The notes under the pieces are model-generated. The model saw nothing but the letters and a program-made list of their open reading frames with translations, was not told the DNA's origin and ran no database searches. 64,000 nt of DNA from Elephas maximus indicus (Eukaryota; Chordata; Mammalia; Proboscidea; Elephantidae), in the NCBI RefSeq assembly GCF_024166365.1, contig NC_064823.1, positions 5,202,924 to 5,266,923 on the forward strand. Reading direction: 5' to 3'. Numbering within the stretch: position 1 is the first letter of the stretch; each line of letters starts with the position of its first letter. The translations under genes and the position numbers were made by a program. Below, one piece after another: positions 56,025-64,000 of this stretch.

Positions 56025-56258
56025 CAATTTTTTATTGTGCTTTAAGTGAAAGTTTACAATTCAAGTCAGTCTCCCATACAAAAACTTCTACACATGTTAC
56101 GTGACCCTAGTTGCTCTCCCTATAACGGGACAGCACACTCTTCTGCTCCACCCTGTATTCCCTGTGCCCATTCAACCAGCTCTTGTCCCCCTCTGCTTTC
56201 TCACCTCACTTCATGACAGGAGCTGCCCACTCCTCACCATTATCATTTTATGTCTTAT
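56025..56258 (-). mobile_element. L1 3' UTR fragment (antisense)
   Basis: 'ttattgtgctttaagtgaaa', 'gtcagtctcccatacaaaaa', 'tgacaggagctgcccactcc' match the first 230 bp of the L1 3' UTR. It has a deletion near 56215. Confidence 0.88.
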
Positions 56259-56519
56259 AGCAGACTTGAAATTTTAAAGGGGAAAATGTAAGACTTAAGA
56301 GTTTTATAATAACTTAAAAACAACTATCAAAACTGATTTAGGCTAAGTTTATTAGCACAGGTACATTGGATAAAATAATTCTTAATTTCTAGAAATCTTG
56401 ATTCTGAATACTTCATTAAGTATTCCTGTAATATTTTCCATCTGATATATTATTTTATGGCCTTAAATTAAGGAACTTTTCAGAGGAGACTAAGAAAGAG
56501 GTTGAGGTAATGAGCAAAT

Positions 56520-57150
56520 GGCAAAAACAGCATGGGGGAGATGTCTGACCTCTTCTAACTTCACGAGGTGAAAGGAGAAACAAGATCAACAGCCCAAGAC
56601 TGATTCATGTGAGGCGGGGCCTGGCATGCCTTCTCTCTCCGCCACCTTTACCAACTCTGACACTAACCATTCCTCCCACAGCACTTTCTGCTGGGTTCGA
56701 TAATTCATTACAATGGCCACCCAGAACTCACAGACCGTACTCACGATTATGGGGTTTATTAGGGACGCGATAGGTTACAGTTAAGGCTCAGGAACACTCA
56801 GGATACAGTTCTTCCATCAGGACAGCCTCTTCCTAGCTGTGCACGCAGGCACGCCTCTCCCTGGCTCTCGGCCTGGGGCCAAAGGCTCTCAGCTTTCTCC
56901 CTCCATGGCCTGGGGAAGCCTGCTGTTTGCTGAAGGTCTCTCCGGTGGGTCTCTCCTTCCTTTGTGGTGGTAGGCTCTAACAAAGGGAAATTTATTCTTT
57001 CACAGTCTAGGAGGCTAGAAGTCTGAATCCAGGGTGCCAGCTCCAGGGGAAGCATTTTCTCTCTCTGTCAGCTCTGGGGGAAGGTCCTTGCCATCAATTT
57101 TCCCGTCAAGCTTCTCAGTGCAGGGACCCCCGGTCCAAAGGATATGCTAT
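56520..57150. other. GC-richer unclassified segment, possibly an old LTR or repeat
   Basis: Higher G+C than the flanks. On the minus strand AATAAA appears near 56752-56757. 'tttattctttcacagtctag' followed by 'gaggctagaagtctgaatcc' near 56988-57027 resembles a widespread mammalian repeat whose family I cannot name with confidence. No reliable coding frame (56798-57055 minus is low-complexity chance). Confidence 0.3.
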
Positions 57151-57440
57151 TCTCCTGGTTGAAATAAGGAACTCCTGATACTTTATGTTCTTTCACACTA
57201 GATACTTACATATTTAATTTTAATGTAGGATCCTGTGTAAAATTTAGCCAACACGTTTATTTTCTCTTAAATCGGAAAAAAAAAAAAAAAAACTTCACCA
57301 AACAGTAAAGATTAATGTATTATTTGTGAATGAAAGAAATTAAGGGTTTTGAGCAATTTAGTCAATATGTTAATAAAAAAAAAGTCTTCCTGTGACATTG
57401 ATAAATTTATAGTTGAAAATCTAGATTAAAAAAAAAAAAA

Positions 57441-57588
57441 GGCTACCCAGTTTGTTCTGACTCACAATGACCCTATAGGACAGAGCAGAACTGCCCTATA
57501 GCGTTTCCAGGGAGCAGCTAGTGGGTTTGAACTGCTGACTTTATGGTTAGCAGCTGGGATTTTAACCACTGCACCATTAGGACTCCTG
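57441..57588 (-). mobile_element. Afrotherian SINE (antisense) with A run
   Basis: Preceded by 13 A. 'tttgttctgactcacaatga' to 'taaccactgcaccattagga'. Diverged at the tail. Confidence 0.9.
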
Positions 57589-59249
57589 AATATTTAGAAC
57601 ACAAATAATACAATTATGTGGCTCTAGTCCAGATGTGTAATTTGTATTATTTTATAGGTAGACACCACTCCAAAATATCTCCAGTTACAAGGGAGAATCA
57701 TTATGATTCCATCTCCTTTGTGACTTGCCAAGATAAATGTGTTTTCCAGTCATGGCTGCATGTTTCCAGATGTGCTGTAACATGCAGCTTTCTGGCTGCT
57801 GGCGAAATGAATCATCAGCCGAAGATACAGCACCTTTTACTATCCTCCACCTAGGCAATAAAGTTTTCCTAAAATTGTGACCTAATGAAAAAGGTGATAA
57901 TTAATTTTGATTGGTGAAAATAGCAACGTGATTGAAAATATATAGAATGCAAAGCAAGGCTTCTTGACCACAATTGACTACCCTTTATGTATAATTTAAT
58001 TTCAGTGGAAATCTTTCAGATTACCTAATGTTAGTCTGTGGAATGATTTCTGAACTGCTGTTATAAGCTTGGCTTATAGAACAGCTTCTTAAGTGTAGTA
58101 ACAAGTAAGAGAGAAACTGGGAGATTAATGGAATCAAAATAACCAGTTCATGACTTCTTTCTTTTTATTAAACATCGCTTCCTCTTCAAAGCTTATAAAG
58201 CGTGAGTTCTATCTTCTTGGCCAAAACACCTGTTCATGGGATAAAATTTATCACGTTAAGAAAGTTTCTCATGGCTTTTGTTATAATGTGTTCCTCTCTA
58301 AGAGTAGCTTTGGGTCTGTGAAAAAAGAAATCGTTCAGGAGGCATTTAATATTCTCATATGCAAATATAATAGTCATTGAACTTTTATGAGACTATAAAC
58401 CTATAGCATGGCAGCTGGCTTGACAAATAAATATATTAAAGATAGTATTTTGAGGGACATGACTGAATGTTTGGACCATAAAGGTGGCAGACTCTCAAGG
58501 ACCATCTGAGAAAATGTTCTTCTTCCCAAAAATGACATGTGTAGTAAAGATTGCTAATATATACATTTGTTTTTAAAAATCAAAACGTTTTTATTTGCAA
58601 ATACAATGAGCTTTGCCTTATAACATTACTTTTGTGGGGACTATGCAATTTATCATTGTTCAAAAAGTTACACAGTGAGAAGAACATATCATTGAGATGT
58701 ATAATGTTTGTAATTCTGCTCTTAGATTGATAAATCATGTCTTGTGTTGATGAAAGCCAAGAAATGAATTGCTTTGCTTTGACCTCGGGGGTCTGAGATA
58801 AGTCAGTTTGTCTATTAGACTTTTTCCAGTGTTCTTCTCACTTCATTTATTCCTTCTGTTCTGAAGAGTTGGGAAATAGACTTAGAGGAAGTCAGTAAAG
58901 CTTGATATCATCAGTCATTTTGAAGAGCCGGCTATCAACATGCTCTGAATAATCAACTTTAATAAGAAGGTTTAAGTAATCAGAGTGTCATGTTTAATTA
59001 ATACTTTGCCTGCTTCCAATTTATGTTAATTGATGGCTGAAAGTCATCACACCTTGAACCAATGATAAGTTAGAAGAGAAACTTGGTTTGGGAAAAATGC
59101 CCAAAGACTTTTTCAAGCAGTGTGATCAATCAGACTGGTCCACACCTGGTCCACCCCACACAACCACGTTATTTGCATTCCGTTCAGATACTGCATTCTT
59201 TCATATTTAGGATGTGTGTTTAAGTCAAGGTTTTTAACAAGTTCATTTT

Positions 59250-59393
59250 GATTTGGACCTGTGCTGAGAATTTGCATTTCCACCCCAGATATACTGAATC
59301 AGAATCTACATTTTAACAAGACCCCAGGTGATTCTTATAGATGCCCGTGTGATTCTTATGTATACATGTAGCTTCTGATTCAGTATATCTGGG
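59250..59393. repeat. MER5-like inverted pair with 21-bp perfect arms
   Basis: 59255-59350 reads as antisense MER5A ('gagaatttgcatttccaccc', 'aagaccccaggtgattctta'). 59373-59393 is the exact reverse complement of 59284-59304 (21 of 21; core TATACTGAATCAGAA), separated by 68 nt that contain the direct repeat GTGATTCTTAT twice. Confidence 0.8.
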
Positions 59394-59678
59394 AATGGAG
59401 AAAACAAATTCTTAGCACAGGGTTGAACCAGAATGAACTGGTTTGAAACCCTGCTTTTAATTCTTTATTGACTCATATTAAGCCAGAGTAAAGATGTCTG
59501 TCTACCAATGATAATATACAGTTTTATAAGTCTGTTGCTTAAAGGATATACATAACTGTTAACCAGATTAAAAGCAAAGCAAAACAAAGCAAAAAAAATC
59601 TTGCCCAAATGCATTGTAGGAAAGTAGCATGACAAGACACTGAAGGTTGATTCGAGGCCTTCTATATCTTGCTTTTGG

Positions 59679-59842
59679 AAACTCTGGTGGCGTAGTGGTG
59701 AAGCGCTACAGCTGCTGACCAAAAGGTCGGCAGTTCGAATCTCCCAGGCGCTCCTTGGAAACTCTATGGGGCAGTTCTACTCTGTCCTATAGGGTCGCTA
59801 TTAGTTGGAATCGACTCGACGGCACTGGGTTTAGTTTTTTGG
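59679..59842 (+). mobile_element. Afrotherian SINE, young-looking, with target-site duplication
   Basis: Nearly consensus ('aaaaggtcggcagttcgaat', 'tagggtcgctattagttgga', 'atcgactcgacggcactggg'). ATCTTGCTTTTGG at 59666-59678 and 59843-59855 is a perfect 13-bp duplication. Confidence 0.95.
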
Positions 59843-59920
59843 ATCTTGCTTTTGGCTTTTTAAATGATGACACTTTTCTATGAGAGACAAAGCTTGCGCT
59901 TTGTATACTTTATGGCTGTC

Positions 59921-60091
59921 TAACTCTGGTGGTGTAGTGGTTAAGTGCTACAGCTGCTAACCAAAGGGTCAGCAGTTCGAATCTACCAGGTGCTCCTTGG
60001 AAACTCCATGGGGGAAGTTCTACTCTGTCCTATAGGGTCGCTATGAGTCGGAATCAACTCGACGGCACTGGGTTTGGTTTTGGTTTTTTGG
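59921..60091 (+). mobile_element. Afrotherian SINE, young-looking
   Basis: 'taactctggtggtgtagtgg' to 'ggtttggttttggttttttg', intact CpGs in 'tcgctatgagtcggaatcaa' and 'ctcgacggcac'. It lies 65 bp after the previous copy's duplication, same strand. Confidence 0.94.
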
Positions 60092-60140
60092 AATTTAATA
60101 GTTGTTAAAAAATAGATACAACACTTGATAATATGTACAG

Positions 60141-60316
60141 CCACCATCCACTGCCATCAAGTTGATTCTGACTCAGAGTGACCCTATAGGTTTCTGAGGC
60201 AGTAAATCTCTATGGAAGCAGACTGTCACATCTTTCTCCCGAGGGGCTGCTGGTGGTTTTGAGCTGCTGACCTTTTGGTTAGCAGTCGATCGCCTTTACC
60301 GCTGTGCCACCAGGGC
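60141..60316 (-). mobile_element. Afrotherian SINE, long variant (antisense)
   Basis: Tail 'caagttgattctgactcaga', internal segment 'atggaagcagactgtcacat', head 'ctgtgccaccagggct'. Diverged. Confidence 0.88.
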
Positions 60317-61452
60317 TAATACCTGTGCACGAATTACTGCAACATTATATTTTGTGATTTTTTTTTTAATATATTACAGGGTAATGCTAATTATATTATT
60401 AGAACATCCCAAAGTTTCTTTTTCAATACTCAAGTGATATATGTTCTTAAGGTTTATAAACTAATTTTCATAGAAAATTACCTCGCCATATATAAATGTG
60501 TACAGAAAAATCTGGGTTTATTAAACAGACCTAATTTACAAAAATATTTGCAAAGTGACTCTCTCAAGAAGTGAGATCTCCTAAAAAGTGTCAAACTGTG
60601 AAATTGAAGTAACGCTCAAATTTATAAAGACCTATTTGGAAAAATGAGGAATCTCTTGATTAATGACGATAAAGCATTGATAGAATTATCTTAAAATATG
60701 ACATTGTTTAGCTTCAATTCTTCAAATAATTGGTACCTAAACTGGATTATCCTATTGTGTGCTTTTCTTCTGGAAATAGACAAAAAGTTTGGTAAATTAT
60801 TTTTAAATATATTTCACAGTAAGAATATAATTATGTGGGTAAGTCACTGAGGCAGACTAAAGGTCAGCATTTGCCCAGATATCACAGAGAAAGATGAATC
60901 TGTGTTCAGAGAGCAAGGTCATCAAGTTACTCATCCTTGCTTTTGCTCAGTCTAAAAATTTCTCACTAATGGAACATGTGGTTGATGTACCTTGGGATCA
61001 GAACTCTGGCATTTCTCAGCTTCACATATGCATAAAAAATACATTTGGCTCAAAGACAGTTTGTTCATGTAAGGCTGAAATGTCAAATAAGTGGTGCAGA
61101 AATTATAGGATTATATTATAATATTTTATCACAGGGTAATCAAAGAAGACAGATATTAATCCTTCAAGTGCTTTGTGGAAGCCATTTAGCTTCTCTCTCT
61201 TTTTTTTTTTTTTTTAAATTTTGAGGCTTCCAACCCCGTTATGGGACAAAATGTGAAGGGCAATGCTTTTGACTGTTTCACTTCCTTTCATATTTGTTGT
61301 TTCTAAGTTCTATTTTTAATCTTTTTGAAGTTTACATTTTGAGTCTGGAAACATAAACTCATGTCGTAGAAACAGTTTTAGTGGCTGATTTAATTTTATC
61401 ATACGTTTCTGTTTCTTTGGGGCTACCACAAAGTAGTGTAATGAACTTTTTT

Positions 61453-61651
61453 CCCATTGCTGTTGAGTTGATTCTGACTCATGGCGACCCCGTGTGTGAC
61501 AGAGTAGAACTGCTCTGTACAGTTTTCCTGATTGTAATCTTACAGAAACATCTTGCCGGGCCTGTCTTCCATGGCACCACCAGATGTGTTTGACCCACCA
61601 ACCTTTAGGTTTGTAGTGGAGTACAAACTGTTTGCGCCACCCAGAGACCTT
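61453..61651 (-). mobile_element. Afrotherian SINE, long variant (antisense)
   Basis: 'tgctgttgagttgattctga', 'gattgtaatcttacagaaac' (long-variant segment) and a decayed head 'tgcgccacccagagacc'. Confidence 0.85.
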
Positions 61652-61849
61652 GTATAATGAATAGAATCATCGCATTTTAGAATTAGAGGGACCTTGGAGA
61701 TGATCTAATCCAGCAATGTATAAGAAATATGAATCATCTCCATAATATTTTAAGCAGAAATAATTCATATAAAATCAAACAAAAAACTGTAACTTCCTTG
61801 AACTGGGCTGTCAATATTTGTCACTTCTTTAGGCTGATTCCAAAAAAAC

Positions 61850-62001
61850 AAACCCATTGCAGTCAAGTCGACTTTGACTCATAGCGACCCCACAGAACAG
61901 AGTAGAACTGCTCCATAGGGTTTCCAAGGAGCACCTGGTGGATTTGAACCGCTGACCTTTTGGTTAGCAGCTGTAGCTCTTAACCACTGTACCACCAGGA
62001 T
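61850..62001 (-). mobile_element. Afrotherian SINE, full length (antisense)
   Basis: 'cccattgcagtcaagtcgac' to 'taaccactgtaccaccagga'; clear B box in reverse ('ggatttgaaccgctgacctt'). Confidence 0.92.
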
Positions 62002-62409
62002 TAGCAACCTGCTAATTACTATCACTGTTTGAAGCTTTGATAAGTTGTTGGTTTTGTGGCAGAAGTAAGGTGAGTCATATGTCTTGGCTGCCATAGGTAC
62101 AGTCCAAATGAGAAATTAAAGGGCATATACCAGTTAGAATCCTCTTATCTGAAAGAAAACACCTTCCATATCAGAAGTGATGTCAGACATCAGATTTTCT
62201 CCTATTGATTTCACACTTTTGTAGCTCCTTTCATCCATCCGTACTCTCACATCTAGAAACTGACCACCCTTGTATCCCTCTCCAGACCTGAATTTAGAGT
62301 ATTAGGTAATTGTGCCAAAAAAGTGGCTCCTAAATAAATTTTACACTTTGGGTTATACTTTGTGAAAAACTTTAGTCTACTAAAATCTAGTTTGTGGCCT
62401 GCTGCTAAA

Positions 62410-62608
62410 AAGTCCTGGTAGGGCAGTGGTTAAACACTCGGCTACTGAACAAAAGGTCAGTGGTTCAAACCCACCAGCTGCTCCGTGGGATAAAGATGTG
62501 ACAATCTGCTTCTATAAAGACTTACAGCCTTGGAAACACTATGGGGCAGTTCTGCTCTGTCCTATAGGGTTACGATGAGTTGGAATCAACTAGATGGAAT
62601 GGGTTTAA
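62410..62608 (+). mobile_element. Afrotherian SINE, long subtype
   Basis: 'tcctggtagggcagtggtta', extra segment 'gatgtgacaatctgcttcta', tail 'gttggaatcaactagatgga'. CTGCTGCT-containing words flank it. Confidence 0.9.
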
Positions 62609-62994
62609 TTCTGGTGTTCTGCTGCTTTGGTATTGAATCAAATTTAATATTGGTTAAGATTTTCAACTAAAGTATAACAATGTCCCATGTCCATTATGTG
62701 CAGAGACAAGACGAATCCAGGCCACTATATTTGCAAATGCCAGGCGCTATAATGATCAAATAATTTTGATAATTTTGTTCTCTTCATATTAAAACATTAA
62801 CTCAGTTTATCAATCTACTCAGTAAAATGAGCAGTTTTTGAATTTATATAGGCACAAAATAAAGCTGTATCACCAAAGCGAACATCTAAAATGAACCAAA
62901 TAAAGTTGAGGCTTTAAGTGAAAAAAAGATTTCCTTTGCATTTATGAACTATGAAAATGTTCATTTACAGAGTCTTTGAAATAGCACCGGGTAA

Positions 62995-63190
62995 AGAAAT
63001 CAAAATTCTCTTCCTGTCTTCTCTTAACTAGCTGCTTGACCTTGGACAGACCTCTAAATTGCTTCTAAATCCTTGTTTACCAATTTTAAATGGAGGGTAA
63101 TAATCCCTATATTGTAGTTCTCGTGGGATTGTGAGGATAAAATATGTGAAATTCAAAAATGTTAATGAGCTTGACAAGTAATAGACAAAC
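62995..63190 (+). repeat. MIR SINE remnant
   Basis: 'ctagctgcttgaccttggac', 'ttaccaattttaaatggagg', 'gtgggattgtgaggataaaa' and 'tgagcttgacaagtaataga' give the sense MIR order. Confidence 0.75.
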
Positions 63191-63879
63191 ACCATCTGCA
63201 ACCAAACCTATATTCTTCGAAGATTAGAATATTTCATAATCTTTGAAAAAATTAGAGGATTAGCATACTTGTTTTATGAACAGGGGTGCCTGTTCTACAC
63301 ACGTGACCTATTAATCAGCTTGAACGTTGTTCTGCGTCATCAGCAAAGTACCCAATTATTAGTAGTTAAAAGGTCCAGAAGATGATGAGAGCTGCTTTAT
63401 GTTTAATAGTCGGTAACCTCCCTCGGATGGCAATACGTGCACATATCATAATCGGAATGAATTTCTTGGCTGATTTTTTTTTTCCATCTGAACCAAATAT
63501 TTGTATGCCCACACCCATACAGCCATTGTCACACTGTTGGCTGGTCTTGCTGATACAATGGATGAACTGTTCGTCCTTTCACCGTGGTCACCTATTGAAA
63601 GGTTCGCTATCTCAACAAGAAACTCCTTTATGAAACGTGACAGACAAGGTCTTGATCTGAGTGGCTACTACTATGTATTTTAAATTTTATTTTTTCCAAG
63701 AGGAGGAGCTGTAGAATAGGTGGAAAGCAGGAGAATGCAAGCATTAGTGTACTCCAAATGGTTTCATGAATTTTTGCCTAACATTAAAATATAAAGCCTT
63801 TATCAAAAAATATAAAGAGCATTTGTTATCTGACTTAGAGATGGATTACAAGGTGAGGGTAGCACTGCAGATTATTCTT

Positions 63880-64000
63880 AATCCTATGATGTGTGTTACC
63901 TCCATTCTGCAGTTGAGAAAGCAGAACTTAGAGAAGCAAAGTCCCTTGCTCATGGCCACATAGTAAATGAGAAGGCTCGGGTTCGAATCCGTGTTTGTCT
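63880..64000 (-). repeat. MIR SINE remnant, runs off the window
   Basis: 'attctgcagttgagaaagca', 'gaagcaaagtcccttgctca', 'tggccacatagtaaatgaga' and 'ctcgggttcgaatccgtgtt' are the reverse MIR core and head, with the tRNA-like B box at 63981-63990. Confidence 0.75.

Larger units (their letters stand above)
52554..64000 (+). other. SLC7A11: SLC7A11 intron 6 (partial, over 11.4 kb)
   Basis: Donor GTAAGT. No acceptor followed by the expected next exon (an isoleucine-rich TM7 start after ENPEK) was found to the window end. Contains many SINEs, an RTE block at 54-55.2 kb, an L1 3' UTR piece at 56.0 kb, MER5 and MIR copies. 57600-59220 and 60340-61440 show nothing I can name. Confidence 0.8.

Noticed and set aside
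56520..57150. Endogenous retroviral LTR
   Set aside because: GC-rich with a minus-strand AATAAA, but I saw no TG...CA ends, no primer-binding site and no gag/pol remains, so it is left unclassified.
52554..64000. Exon 7 of SLC7A11
   Set aside because: I looked for the isoleucine-rich TM7 start that should follow Glu263-Lys264 and found no match with an AG acceptor in any frame; words near 63520-63560 that looked promising do not translate to it.
1..64000. CRISPR array, operon or other prokaryotic-type system
   Set aside because: Spliced genes, SINEs and LINEs throughout show mammalian nuclear DNA; regular short direct repeats with unique spacers are absent.

Overview
This is a mammalian genomic window from an afrotherian, most likely an elephant or close relative. 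It holds more than thirty copies of the afrotherian tRNA-derived SINE, a second SINE with a tRNA-Gly-like head, RTE (Bov-B-like) LINE fragments and afrotherian-type L1. Older mammal-wide repeats (MIR, MER5, ancient L1) lie between them. The species call is an inference from repeat content.

The window contains one protein-coding gene. It is the 5' half of SLC7A11 (xCT), on the + strand, with six coding exons: 14139-14415, 18993-19119, 23261-23376, 34691-34816, 38903-39002 and 52509-52553. The exons join in frame (277+127+116+126+100+45 = 791 nt) and encode residues 1-263 plus two bases of codon 264. xCT is the light chain of system xc-, the plasma-membrane cystine/glutamate exchanger that supplies cysteine for glutathione. 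The rest of the protein (about 500 residues in the family) must lie beyond 64000.

Layout: 1-13.6 kb is upstream intergenic DNA made mostly of decayed antisense L1, RTE and SINE copies. About 13.63-13.86 kb is the proximal promoter, with a CCAAT box, two opposed ATF4-type amino-acid response elements and a TATA-like box. About 13.86-14.14 kb is the 5' leader, with two short overlapping upstream ORFs. Introns 1-6 fill the rest. Intron 5 is enlarged by an end-to-end antisense L1 of about 7.6 kb (44495-52086) with a 14-bp target-site duplication. Introns 3 and 6 carry SINE and RTE clusters.

The most notable observations are: residue 26 of xCT is Ala, where the human protein has the reported mTORC2 phosphosite Ser26; the composite AARE arrangement with uORFs in the leader; two unrelated tRNA-headed SINE families that share the RTE 3' tail; a near-perfect 40-bp hairpin in intron 3; and several insertions dated by target-site duplications. 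I found no second gene, no functional tRNA or other RNA gene, and no CRISPR or prokaryotic-type system.
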